From the NCBI GenBank assembly GCA_023392615.1, contig JAEVYT010000030.1, positions 186,001-250,000 of the forward strand: DNA of 64,000 nucleotides, given 5' to 3'. Position numbers and translations under genes: made by a program. How positions within the stretch are numbered: position 1 is the first letter of the stretch; every line of letters begins with the position of its first letter. The notes under the pieces were generated by a model that saw nothing but the letters and a program-made list of their open reading frames with translations, was not told the DNA's origin and did not search any database. Shown here one piece after another: positions 8,061-15,898 of the stretch. The stretch comes from Bacillota bacterium (lineage in GTDB: Bacteria; Bacillota; Clostridia; Lachnospirales; Lachnospiraceae).

Positions 8061-9644
8061 ATGGAACAACTGAATAATCCTCTTCCTCTACAGGAAGAGA
8101 AAAATCCCGCAGCGGAGGCGGTAATTCTTAAAAAGGAATCTCCACTGCTTCTACAAGTGCGCCAAAATTTCGGATTATATGGGGCAATTAGCCTAACCTT
8201 TGGAGGTGCATTTGCATTACTTTTTTATAAGGCTTGGATTGGTTTAAATGTATTATTGTATGCAGCAATCATAGTTGGGCTCTTAATATTCGTTATGACA
8301 AAATTAACGTCAAAGATAAAATCTGGTACAAAACTTTACTTTACAGCAGTCATTTTATTAGGAATCTCAACGATGTTAACATCAAATGGGATAGTTCAAT
8401 TTTTGAATATTGTTGGAATCTTAATATTACTGGATCTTTCCCTTCTACATCAATTTTATGAAGTGGGGAGATGGGATTTTGCAAAACACCTAATCAAAAT
8501 GTTTGGAATGGTATTTAGTTCAATCGCATGCATCTGGATGCCTTTTGTAGATAGTATTAACTATTTTAAGAAAACGAAAGTCTTAAAAAATGATAAAGTA
8601 CGTAATATCACCATCGGTATTATTATCGCAATTCCAATCTTGTTTATTATAACAGCATTATTATCTGGTGCGGATATATTGTTTGGAAGCGTGACAGAAA
8701 ATATCTATAATACAGTATTTTCAGCCGATATATTCTGGATTATAACAATGATTTTATTTGGTCTACTAGCTTGTTATTGTATTCTCTGTGCATCTGTTAG
8801 TAAGGTGCGAATCGAAGATGTGAAGAGCTATCAGAAAGCGGATGCCACAATTGCAGCCACGGTCATGACATTGTTATGCCTTGTTTATGCCTGCTTTTGC
8901 GTTCTACAGGTCATCTATCTGTTTGCCGGAGGATTGTTCACCTTACCGGAAAGTTATACCTTTGCTGAGTATGCAAGAAGGGGATTTTTTGAATTAATGT
9001 GGGTAACTGCAATCAATATCGGACTTATGATTCTTTGTAGAAGTTTATTTAAGGAAAGTAAATACCTTAGTTTGTTGGTTGTGATTATGACAATCTGTAC
9101 CGGGATTATGATTGCTTCGGCGACGTATCGAATGATTTTATATATCAGTGTATATCATTTGACATTTTTAAGATTGTTTGTCTTAATGATTCTATTAATT
9201 GAGGTGTTTGTACTGGCTGGTGTAATCATATCTGAGTACAAAAAAAACTTTCCGTTATTCACCTTCAGCGTAGCAGTTGTTACAGCATGTTATATCATAT
9301 TTTCCTTAGGAAAACCTGATTTATGGATTGCCGCCTATCTTGTGGATCAAAAAGAAAATTTAACTGTAGATGATCTGTTCTATGTTACTTCAGATTTATC
9401 TCTTGATGCCGCAGGGGTAGTCCTTCCGTTAATCGAAGATGAGAAGCGGTGGAATAACGAAGGGGAAAAACTCGATGATGTAACAGCATATGAATCGGAT
9501 CGAATATATAATAGCAGTTATGAGTATATGATTAAGAACTATTATGCTAGAATTAAAAAAGCAAATCAGGGTGCTGATATTAGGGAATATAACTATTCAA
9601 ATAGTAAAGCAAATGAGTTGGTAAAAGAATATCCAATGAAATAG
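8061..9644 (+). CDS. Polytopic membrane protein, DUF4173/DUF4153-like
   Basis: A 527-residue protein with about 12 hydrophobic segments between residues ~40 and ~435 and a soluble C-terminal tail of about 90 residues rich in Tyr, Asp and Asn. The arrangement, with a run of short transmembrane pairs and a conserved YTFAEYARRGFFEL segment near residue 300, resembles DUF4173/DUF4153 proteins. These often occur beside DUF2975 and small XRE genes in clostridia. I recognise the family only from its pattern. The biochemical role is unknown. It follows the XRE gene on the same strand and is probably functionally linked to it. A GGAGG site precedes the ATG. Confidence 0.65.
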   Translation: MEQLNNPLPLQEEKNPAAEAVILKKESPLLLQVRQNFGLYGAISLTFGGAFALLFYKAWIGLNVLLYAAIIVGLLIFVMTKLTSKIKSGTKLYFTAVILLGISTMLTSNGIVQFLNIVGILILLDLSLLHQFYEVGRWDFAKHLIKMFGMVFSSIACIWMPFVDSINYFKKTKVLKNDKVRNITIGIIIAIPILFIITALLSGADILFGSVTENIYNTVFSADIFWIITMILFGLLACYCILCASVSKVRIEDVKSYQKADATIAATVMTLLCLVYACFCVLQVIYLFAGGLFTLPESYTFAEYARRGFFELMWVTAINIGLMILCRSLFKESKYLSLLVVIMTICTGIMIASATYRMILYISVYHLTFLRLFVLMILLIEVFVLAGVIISEYKKNFPLFTFSVAVVTACYIIFSLGKPDLWIAAYLVDQKENLTVDDLFYVTSDLSLDAAGVVLPLIEDEKRWNNEGEKLDDVTAYESDRIYNSSYEYMIKNYYARIKKANQGADIREYNYSNSKANELVKEYPMK

Positions 9645-9805
9645 GAGCTAGTAATTTATATGTTGATGTGGTGAGGTTTTCCATAAGAATCATTAATTTT
9701 GTAGAAGTTGTTAGTAGAGGAGTGATTTATATCACAAGATGATTGGCCTTCTAGTTAAAGAAAGGAGAGGAGCTATTTTTTAAAGTATTATATCTCTAAA
9801 TAAAT

Positions 9806-9841
9806 CTAAGTCGCTTATTTTATACAGAATAAGCGACTTAG
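9806..9841. terminator. Bidirectional terminator between convergent genes
   Basis: A 14-bp perfect stem (9806-9819 with 9828-9841, CTAAGTCGCTTATT and its complement) has an 8-base loop. It sits between the membrane-protein gene and the convergent acetyltransferase gene. T-rich sequence on both sides is short, so termination efficiency is uncertain. Confidence 0.7.
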
Positions 9842-9891
9842 TTATATTAAATACTTTAATTTCAAAAAGACTTATTAGATTATTAAGTTAT

Positions 9892-10470
9892 TTAAGAGAG
9901 AGATGATTTATACGATTCTCTATCTATTTTCCACCAGATGAGTTCCGATGACTCCTTATAACGAACTGCTCCAAGCTTTTCTAGCAATTTATAGGATGGT
10001 ATATTAGTTGTTTCTGTATCTGCAATCACGGTAATTACGTTAGGGTTTAAAAATATCCATTGAATCAGGCCTTTTATAGCTTCTGTAGCATATCCTTTTC
10101 TTCTGTAATCCTCATCAATATCATAACCGATAATTACATCACCAGATTTGTTTGGTAACCCCTTTAAGATAATATAACCAATAATTGCGTTTTCTTCTTT
10201 TTGAATGATAGCCCAATTTGTAAACCAAATATAATTCTCTTCATTCTCGAGTACTCTAGCTAATCTTACTTTCATTGCGTACAGCATTTCTTCATCATCA
10301 AGAAATGTCTTTTTTGCGTTTAAACCTAATTCAACTTGCATTTTAGAATAATCATCAATTGCTAAGGTTAGGTTTTTGGCATTTAAAGGCATAAGATTTA
10401 GCCTTTCTGTTTCTAGATTAAATGTATTTGCTTGTTCAAATACATTTGTTTTTAATAACTTGTTACTCAT
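9892..10470 (-). CDS. GNAT family N-acetyltransferase (RimJ/RimL-like)
   Basis: A 192-residue acetyltransferase. It starts with the ETERLNLMPL strand typical of the Acetyltransf_3/RimJ group. The acetyl-CoA binding loop is visible as DEDYRRKGYATEAIKGLIQWIF (about residues 128-150), and the conserved ending region is NIPSYKLLEKLGAVRY. Such enzymes transfer acetyl groups to protein N-termini, polyamines, amino acids or antibiotics, and the substrate cannot be told from sequence. The ATG follows TTTGGAGGTAACG. Upstream on the same strand lie a terminator-like hairpin, a 22-codon ORF and a strong promoter. The gene may therefore be switched on by antitermination, as inducible resistance genes are. 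That is an inference. Confidence 0.85.
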   Translation of the reverse strand: MSNKLLKTNVFEQANTFNLETERLNLMPLNAKNLTLAIDDYSKMQVELGLNAKKTFLDDEEMLYAMKVRLARVLENEENYIWFTNWAIIQKEENAIIGYIILKGLPNKSGDVIIGYDIDEDYRRKGYATEAIKGLIQWIFLNPNVITVIADTETTNIPSYKLLEKLGAVRYKESSELIWWKIDRESYKSSLS

Positions 10471-10502
10471 GTATCGTTACCTCCAAAGTTAAAATTGGGC
10501 AT

Positions 10503-10539
10503 AAAAAATCCCTCGATCAGTTTTTTGCTTACCCAGGGA
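10503..10539 (-). terminator. Terminator-like hairpin in the leader of the GNAT gene
   Basis: Read on the minus strand, TCCCT (10539-10535) pairs with AGGGA (10513-10509) and is followed by six T (10508-10503). It lies between the 22-codon leader ORF and the GNAT start codon, so it would end transcripts before the gene unless prevented. The stem is short (5 bp plus A-U extensions), so this is moderate evidence. Confidence 0.55.
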
Positions 10540-10580
10540 ATTAATTTCTAATTTTAATTGGCGTAACTGAAATAGAAATA

Positions 10581-10649
10581 TTAAATGAACATAGTTTTCC
10601 CCGGAGCAATCATATCTAAAAATTTATATCCATTGTTTGATTCAATCAT
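10581..10649 (-). CDS. Possible 22-residue leader peptide upstream of the GNAT gene
   Basis: A 22-codon ORF with ATG at 10649 is preceded by AGGAG at a 9-base spacing. It starts MIESNNGYKF and ends APGKTMFI. Its own TTGACA-17-TATATT promoter lies 27 bases upstream of the predicted transcript start to ATG distance, and a terminator-like hairpin follows 42 bases after its stop. This order (promoter, short ORF, hairpin, enzyme gene) is the layout of ribosome-mediated attenuation in Firmicutes resistance genes. It might instead be a free-standing small peptide gene. I do not recognise the peptide. Confidence 0.5.
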   Translation of the reverse strand: MIESNNGYKFLDMIAPGKTMFI

Positions 10650-10682
10650 TGGCAAAACACTCCTAAAGGTCATATTACTTGA

Positions 10683-10711
10683 AATATATACTAAAATTAT
10701 ATATGTGTCAA
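10683..10711 (-). promoter_or_regulatory. Promoter for the leader ORF and GNAT gene
   Basis: On the minus strand: TTGACA (10711-10706), a 17-base spacer, TATATT (10688-10683). This matches the vegetative consensus in all but one position. Transcription would start near 10676. Confidence 0.75.
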
Positions 10712-10770
10712 GCTTCTTTAGTAATAGCATTTTTAAATTGTACTTTATATATTCTTAATAATCTTTCTGG

Positions 10771-10798
10771 TTTTCATTTCTCCAAATTGTGGTATACT
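10771..10798 (+). promoter_or_regulatory. Extended -10 promoter for the glycosyltransferase genes
   Basis: TGG directly followed by TATACT (10790-10798) forms an extended -10 element, with a weak -35 (TTTTCA) about 17 bases upstream. The -10 overlaps a possible GTG start at 10789, which argues against that codon being used for the next gene. Confidence 0.55.
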
Positions 10799-10818
10799 TA
10801 ACACAAAGAGTATATCTT

Positions 10819-11796
10819 ATGGAAGGAAATGAAATATTAACTATGGAAGAGCCAAATACAACAAATAATTCAATCAATAATTACTCGGTGGACGTAATCA
10901 TTCCGACCTACCACTCTGACGATAAGCTTAATAAGCTGTTGAAGATGCTGGATAGTCAGACGGTTAAGCCAGGCCGAGTTTTTATTCTGCATACAGAAGA
11001 AACTCCGGGACAGGAACAGTCATTGCCGGAGGTTGAAAACCTTAATATTACAGTGGTTCCGATTGAGAAGGCTTCCTTTGACCATGGTGGAACTAGAAAA
11101 TACGGTGCATCTTTGTCAGATGCTGAGTTTCTTATGTTTATGACGCAGGATGCAATTCCTGCTGATGAGCACTTGATCGAACACTTACTTGCTCCATATG
11201 AAGATCCATGGGTGTCCGCAACCTATGCCAGACAGTTGGCGGATGAGAAGACAGAATTCTTAGAGCGATATATCCGTAGCTTCAATTATCCAAAGAAGAG
11301 TATGGTGAAATCGCTTGAGGACTTGGACACAATGGGAATCAAAACATTTTTTTGCTCGGACGTATGTGCTACCTATCGTAACATCGTGTATAAAAAAATG
11401 GGAGGCTTTGTGGATAAGACCATATTTAATGAAGATATGATTATGGCAGCAGCGATGATTAGGGCTGATTACCGTGTCGCATATGTGGCTGAGGCGAAGG
11501 TGGTACATTCCCATAATTACTCCTATATGCAACAATTTACTCGCAACTTTGACCTTGGTGTATCCCATAATCAATATGTTGAAGTGTTTTATGGAATAAA
11601 ATCTGAATCAGAAGGAATTAAGATGGTGAAAAACGCCATGAAATATCTGATTAGCAAAAAGAAATATTTCCTAATTCCCGATTTGATTCTTAGCAGTGGA
11701 TTTAAGTTTCTTGGCTACCAGGTTGGTAAACGGTATGATATTCTACCAAAAAGCTGGGTGATAAGCTTTAGTATGAATAAGTCATACTGGAAATAA
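10819..11796 (+). CDS. Family 2 glycosyltransferase, rhamnosyltransferase-like
   Basis: About 325 residues with a GT-A fold. The nucleotide-sugar site begins at VDVIIPTYHSDDKL. HGGTRKYGASLSDAEFLMFMTQDAIP carries the acidic metal-binding position (QDA in place of DxD), and the acceptor-side acid is in NEDMIMAAAMI. FDHGGTRKYGA is typical of rhamnosyltransferase-type enzymes that build surface polysaccharide. The GTG at 10789 lies over the probable -10 element, so I prefer the ATG at 10819; an ATG at 10843 is also possible. It is followed 56 bases later by a second GT2 gene. The two probably add successive sugars to a cell-surface glycan; acceptor and donor are unknown. Confidence 0.82.
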   Translation: MEGNEILTMEEPNTTNNSINNYSVDVIIPTYHSDDKLNKLLKMLDSQTVKPGRVFILHTEETPGQEQSLPEVENLNITVVPIEKASFDHGGTRKYGASLSDAEFLMFMTQDAIPADEHLIEHLLAPYEDPWVSATYARQLADEKTEFLERYIRSFNYPKKSMVKSLEDLDTMGIKTFFCSDVCATYRNIVYKKMGGFVDKTIFNEDMIMAAAMIRADYRVAYVAEAKVVHSHNYSYMQQFTRNFDLGVSHNQYVEVFYGIKSESEGIKMVKNAMKYLISKKKYFLIPDLILSSGFKFLGYQVGKRYDILPKSWVISFSMNKSYWK

Positions 11797-11852
11797 CAAA
11801 CTTATCACGGTGAAAATTCATAATAAACTATAGATTTGATGGAGACGTTAAC

Positions 11853-12782
11853 ATGAGCACAGTAGCAGTCGTTATGGCAACCTATAATGGAGAAAAATAT
11901 ATTAGGGAACAGATTGATTCAATTCTGGCGTCAAACTATCAGGATTTTGAACTGTTTATCTACGATGACGGGTCAAAGGATGATACGGTTCCGATCCTTA
12001 GAACCTATGAAGAACAAAATCCATCCAGAGTACACGTGCATCAGAATGAGAAAAACCTCGGACTGGTTCGTAATTTTATTGAGGGTCTTTCAAAGACGAC
12101 GATGGATTATGTGATGTTTTGCGATCAGGATGATGTGTGGAAGAGTAATAAGATCGGAATTACATTAAAGAGAATGCGTAATATGGAGGCTCAATACGGC
12201 AAGGGGATGCCATTTGCCGTATTTACAGATACTTCAGTAGTAGACAGTGATTTGAAGGAACTTTATCCCTCCTTTTTTAAATCGAATCATCTGGATCCTA
12301 CTAAAACGGATTTATCTCATTTACTCATGGAGAATAAATTAATAGGATGTACCGTGATGATAAATGCTGCTTTACGTAAGATTCTACAGAGTAATCGTAT
12401 GCCTTTGCATGCCAAGTATCATGATTGGTGGGTGGCATTAATTGCTGCCTCGTTTGGCAAGATTGGATTTGTGAATGAAAGTACTTTGATGTATCGACAA
12501 CATGGAGGTAATATCGTTGGTGGTGCAGATTTTAAGTCATATGTTAAGAACAGACTGCAGTCATTACATCAACAAAAGGAATCCATTCTGTCCCTAGAGA
12601 AACAGGCCTGGGAATTTGTGCACTTGTATGGCGAACAATTGTCTGTGGAAAAAAGAATGATTATTCAAGAATTTAGTGAGTTAGGTGAAGCAGGTTTTTT
12701 ACAAAAAAGGCAGATAATTCTAAAGAAAAAATACCTAAAGACAGGGCTTGTTCGTAATATTGGTCTACTTATAATCATTTAA
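11853..12782 (+). CDS. Family 2 glycosyltransferase
   Basis: A 309-residue GT-A enzyme. AVVMATYNGEKYIREQIDSIL at the N-terminus, IYDDGSKDDT and the metal-binding FCDQDDVW (about residues 89-96) are the standard GT2 motifs. HDWWVALIAASFG followed by LMYRQHGGNIVG is the usual acceptor-side region of this alpha-rhamnosyl/polysaccharide group. The ATG follows GGAGACG. It forms a pair with the preceding GT2 gene. No wzx, wzy or nucleotide-sugar synthesis gene is nearby, so this is a small decorating unit, not a full polysaccharide cluster. Confidence 0.88.
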   Translation: MSTVAVVMATYNGEKYIREQIDSILASNYQDFELFIYDDGSKDDTVPILRTYEEQNPSRVHVHQNEKNLGLVRNFIEGLSKTTMDYVMFCDQDDVWKSNKIGITLKRMRNMEAQYGKGMPFAVFTDTSVVDSDLKELYPSFFKSNHLDPTKTDLSHLLMENKLIGCTVMINAALRKILQSNRMPLHAKYHDWWVALIAASFGKIGFVNESTLMYRQHGGNIVGGADFKSYVKNRLQSLHQQKESILSLEKQAWEFVHLYGEQLSVEKRMIIQEFSELGEAGFLQKRQIILKKKYLKTGLVRNIGLLIII

Positions 12783-12858
12783 AAATTATGTATTTTTATG
12801 CAACGCTTTATCGATTTAAACCAATAAAAAATTTCTGCAAATACCGTTGTTTCAAGAC

Positions 12859-12887
12859 TTGACAAATAGTGAGGTTGCTGATACAAT
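12859..12887 (+). promoter_or_regulatory. Promoter for ilvN-ilvC
   Basis: TTGACA (12859-12864), 17 bases, TACAAT (12882-12887), a near-perfect vegetative promoter. Transcription should start near 12894, about 117 bases before the ilvN start codon. Confidence 0.8.
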
Positions 12888-12903
12888 AACTTAAAACTTA
12901 ATA

Positions 12904-12989
12904 ATATTACTTTTTATACAGCAACAGAAGCCCCATTACAGAGTGACCTGTGGTGATGGGCTTTTCTATTTAAATATGAAAAGTAATAT
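12904..12989 (+). promoter_or_regulatory. Structured ilvN leader with terminator-like hairpin (candidate attenuator)
   Basis: Downstream of the promoter an 11-bp perfect outer stem (ATATTACTTTT at 12904-12914 with AAAAGTAATAT at 12979-12989) encloses a GC-rich hairpin at 12929-12966. That hairpin pairs AAGCCC and CAT with ATG and GGGCTT and is followed by TTTTC. Its position between promoter and first gene suggests transcriptional attenuation by branched-chain amino acid supply. No leader peptide ORF and no T-box motif is present; at about 117 nt it is too short for a T-box. It could alternatively be just the terminator of the glycosyltransferase genes. Confidence 0.5.
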
Positions 12990-13010
12990 ACATACAGAGA
13001 GGAGCCTGCT

Positions 13011-13517
13011 ATGAAAAGAATGGTACTATCAATTCTAGTAGACAATACAGCTGGTGTACTAAGTCGTGTTGCTGGATTGTTTAGCAGAAGAGGGTATAAC
13101 ATCGATAGCTTAACTGTAGGTGAGACCCAAGATCCGGAAATCTCAAGAATGACCATTCTGGCTCATGGGGATGACCAGATTTTAGAACAAATCAAGAAGC
13201 AGTTACTCAAACTGGAGGATGTTTTCGAAATCAAGGAATTAGCTCCCGGTGAATCCGTTACAAGAGAATTAATTCTAGTAAAGGTCAGTGCAACTGAGAA
13301 GGATCGTCAGGGAATTATATCCATTGCAGATATTTTCCGTGCTAAAATTGTTGATGTCGCTTTGGAATCACTTATGATTGAACTTACAGGTAATCAGGAA
13401 AAGATTGATGCATTTATTAATTTATTGAATCAATATACGATAAAAGAGTTAGTACGTACCGGTATTACCGGACTTGCCAGAGGTTCGGGGGATATTGCAG
13501 ATTATATCGAGGATTAA
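13011..13517 (+). CDS. ilvN: Acetolactate synthase small (regulatory) subunit
   Basis: A 168-residue protein of normal family length. The N-terminal ACT domain (RMVLSILVDNTAGVLSRVAGLFSRRGYNIDSLTVG) binds valine, and a C-terminal ALS_ss domain follows (ELILVKVSATEKDRQGIISIADIFRAKIVDV). It stimulates the catalytic IlvB subunit and gives it valine feedback inhibition in isoleucine/valine synthesis. The catalytic subunit gene is not in the window, so it must be encoded elsewhere. ilvC follows after 123 bases on the same strand, supporting a shared transcript. A GAGAGGAG site precedes the ATG. Confidence 0.95.
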   Translation: MKRMVLSILVDNTAGVLSRVAGLFSRRGYNIDSLTVGETQDPEISRMTILAHGDDQILEQIKKQLLKLEDVFEIKELAPGESVTRELILVKVSATEKDRQGIISIADIFRAKIVDVALESLMIELTGNQEKIDAFINLLNQYTIKELVRTGITGLARGSGDIADYIED

Positions 13518-13640
13518 TTTGCGACTTGTATATATGTATAAAATAGGGGAGCAATCCTCATTTCAAACAAAGGGGATAACCCCGGAGTAAATTAACATGC
13601 GGGGACGAACAGTCCTGCAAAAAACAAGGAGGATATAAAA

Positions 13641-14651
13641 ATGGCAAAGATTTTTTATCAACAAGATTGTAATCTTTCATTATTAGAAGGAAAAACAATC
13701 GCCGTAATCGGTTACGGTAGTCAGGGACATGCACATGCATTGAATGCAAAGGAATCAGGAGCAAACGTTATTATTGGTCTTTATGAAGGTAGCAAATCCT
13801 GGGCAAAAGCTGAAGCAGCAGGATTTGAAGTATATACTGCAGCAGAAGCAGCTAAGAAGGCAGATATTATCATGATTCTTATCAATGATGAGAAACAGGC
13901 TAAGCTTTACAAAGAGGAAATAGGCCCTAACTTAAAGCCGGGTAATGCATTAATGTTTGCACATGGTTTTGCAATTCATTTCGGTCAGATTATTCCTCCT
14001 GCTGACGTAGATGTATTAATGATTGCTCCGAAGGGACCTGGACATACAGTAAGAAGCCAGTATCAAGAGGGACGTGGCGTTCCTTGTCTTATCGCAGTAC
14101 ACCAGAACGCTACAGGTAAAGCACATGATTTAGGTCTTGCTTATGCATTAGCAATTGGTGGTGCAAGAGCGGGTGTTCTTCAGACAACCTTCAGAGAAGA
14201 AACTGAAACTGACCTTTTTGGTGAGCAGGCTGTTCTTTGTGGTGGTGTTACCGCTCTTATGAAGGCAGGCTTTGAGACTTTAGTTGAAGCTGGTTATGAG
14301 CCTGAGAGTGCATACTTTGAGTGTATCCATGAGATGAAGTTAATCGTAGACTTAATCAATGAAAGCGGTTTTGCAGGAATGAGATATTCCATCTCTAATA
14401 CAGCAGAGTACGGTGATTATGTAACTGGTTCTAGAATTATTACTGCTGAAACAAAGAAAGAGATGAAAAAGGTTCTTACAGAGATTCAGAACGGTACCTT
14501 TGCTCGTAACTGGTTATTAGAGAATCAGGTAGGTTGCCCGAACTTCAATGCTACCAGAAGAATTGAAGCACAGCATGATTTAGAGGTTGTTGGAGCAGAG
14601 CTTCGTAAGATGATGAGCTGGACCAGCAAGCCAAAGTTAATTAACAACTAA
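13641..14651 (+). CDS. ilvC: Ketol-acid reductoisomerase (NADP+)
   Basis: A 336-residue class I enzyme of EC 1.1.1.86. It converts 2-acetolactate or 2-aceto-2-hydroxybutyrate to the dihydroxy acids of valine and isoleucine synthesis. The Rossmann motif is VIGYGSQGHAHALNAKESG (about residues 22-40). The family motifs APKGPGHTVRSQY, REETETDLFGEQAVLCGG (Mg2+ acidic residues) and ECIHEMKLIVDLI are intact, as is SNTAEYGDY near the C-terminus. It forms a unit with ilvN and is followed by a strong terminator. An AAGGAGG site precedes the ATG. Confidence 0.97.
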   Translation: MAKIFYQQDCNLSLLEGKTIAVIGYGSQGHAHALNAKESGANVIIGLYEGSKSWAKAEAAGFEVYTAAEAAKKADIIMILINDEKQAKLYKEEIGPNLKPGNALMFAHGFAIHFGQIIPPADVDVLMIAPKGPGHTVRSQYQEGRGVPCLIAVHQNATGKAHDLGLAYALAIGGARAGVLQTTFREETETDLFGEQAVLCGGVTALMKAGFETLVEAGYEPESAYFECIHEMKLIVDLINESGFAGMRYSISNTAEYGDYVTGSRIITAETKKEMKKVLTEIQNGTFARNWLLENQVGCPNFNATRRIEAQHDLEVVGAELRKMMSWTSKPKLINN

Positions 14652-14669
14652 TTATATAATAATGAATGA

Positions 14670-14720
14670 AAATTGCTGTCTCAATATGATTATAAATCAA
14701 AGGTGAGACAGCAATTTTTT
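14670..14720 (+). terminator. Intrinsic terminator after ilvC
   Basis: A perfect 14-bp stem (14670-14683 with 14704-14717, containing TTGCTGTCTCA) is followed by a T run. The facing gene larE ends at 14753, so the hairpin may serve both directions. Confidence 0.9.
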
Positions 14721-14752
14721 GGCTCTTTGTCAAGAGTTGGGGTGAAAATGTT

Positions 14753-15592
14753 TTAATTGTTCAGTCCGTAATTCATTTCATTCGCACTTAAAGTTTCATT
14801 CATACTACCTGTTCGGTACCCTCTTAGGTCTAGGGATACATAGGTGAAACCAATTTTACGAAATTCCTCATATAGTTTGTTGCGGGTATTCGTATCGAGA
14901 AGTAATGCAAATCCTTTTTCATCGGTTTCAATACGTGCTAAATTGTTATGAATTCGCACTCTTACCTGCCATATTCCTAAATCCAACAAGTATTGCTCTG
15001 CCTTATCAATCATTATCAGTTTTTCCGGTGTGATACTTTCTCCATACGGGAAACGAGACGAGAGACATGCAAAGGAAGGTTTATTCCAAGTAGGCAGATC
15101 GAATTCTCTGGATAACTCTCGTATTTCCGCTTTCGTAAATCCAACATGTCTTAATGGACTATGTATTCCTAGCTCCTTTACTGCAATCAAACCGGGACGA
15201 TAGTCACCATTATCATCACTGTTTGAAGCTTCAAGTACTGCTGTTATATGCTTTTCCTTTGCCATTTCTGTTATCTTTGTAAAGAGCTCGGATTTACATA
15301 GATAACAACGGTTTTTAGGATTATTCGAAAATCCATCGATGTCAAGTTCTTCTGAATCCACTACATAATGCTCAATCTCATGCTCCAATGCATAATTGGT
15401 TGCCTCATTAAGTTCTCTCTCTGGGAAGCTAAGTGAGCGGGCGGTAACGGCTATGATATTTTGACCGAGTGCTTCTTTGGAAGCGTGTAATAAGAAAGTA
15501 GAGTCAACACCGCCAGAAAAAGCAATCGCTGCACTACCAAGGTTCTTTAAATACGCTAATAATTCTTGATATTTTAAATGTAATTCGTCCAT
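14753..15592 (-). CDS. larE: LarE-like ATP-dependent sacrificial sulfur transferase
   Basis: A 279-residue PP-loop protein. The ATP motif SGGVDST is at residues 26-32. Cys176 in PSFACLSSR matches the position of the sacrificial cysteine of Lactobacillus LarE. Two further cysteines, Cys96 and Cys99 in NRCYLCK, make a three-cysteine set like that of LarE proteins that carry a [4Fe-4S] cluster and use it as the sulfur carrier. LarE supplies sulfur to the nickel-pincer nucleotide cofactor of lactate racemase and related enzymes. No larA, larB or larC is in the window, so this gene is an orphan here. A TTGACA-17-TAAAAT promoter lies about 160 bases upstream. A role in another tRNA or cofactor thiolation cannot be excluded. 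Confidence 0.85.
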   Translation of the reverse strand: MDELHLKYQELLAYLKNLGSAAIAFSGGVDSTFLLHASKEALGQNIIAVTARSLSFPERELNEATNYALEHEIEHYVVDSEELDIDGFSNNPKNRCYLCKSELFTKITEMAKEKHITAVLEASNSDDNGDYRPGLIAVKELGIHSPLRHVGFTKAEIRELSREFDLPTWNKPSFACLSSRFPYGESITPEKLIMIDKAEQYLLDLGIWQVRVRIHNNLARIETDEKGFALLLDTNTRNKLYEEFRKIGFTYVSLDLRGYRTGSMNETLSANEMNYGLNN

Positions 15593-15747
15593 TTTTTCTC
15601 CATTCCTGTGCGCATTTTATGCACATATAAAGTTTGAATCAAGCAAGATGTAAGCACAAACTATATATAAAAGATTTCTCTTTCACGTCGGTGCCTAACA
15701 ACCCAACATATTACTTTATTCATATAAGAATACTATGAAATATATAT

Positions 15748-15776
15748 ATTTTATATAACTCTTAATGGACTGTCAA
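15748..15776 (-). promoter_or_regulatory. Promoter for larE
   Basis: On the minus strand: TTGACA (15776-15771), 17-base spacer, TAAAAT (15753-15748). Immediately upstream of the -35, AGTGT and ACACT (15775-15793) form an imperfect palindrome that could be an operator. The ~150-base leader to larE shows no known riboswitch motif. Confidence 0.65.
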
Positions 15777-15813
15777 GTGTGAAGTTATTTACACTCAAGA
15801 CAGATAAACGCTG

Positions 15814-15842
15814 TTGACATAAGAATCTTATAGTGTTAAAGT
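15814..15842 (+). promoter_or_regulatory. Promoter for the HAD hydrolase gene
   Basis: TTGACA (15814-15819), 17 bases, TAAAGT (15837-15842). It is divergent from the larE promoter, with the two -35 boxes about 38 bases apart. Confidence 0.55.
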
Positions 15843-15898
15843 CAAGAAAATGGATAATTAATACAATACATTATATTACGAACTGGTGGGAGACAATT

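Noticed and set aside
9744..9785. Short ORF starting near ATGATTGGCC in the gap before the acetyltransferase
   Set aside because: Only 14 codons and the ribosome binding site is too far away.
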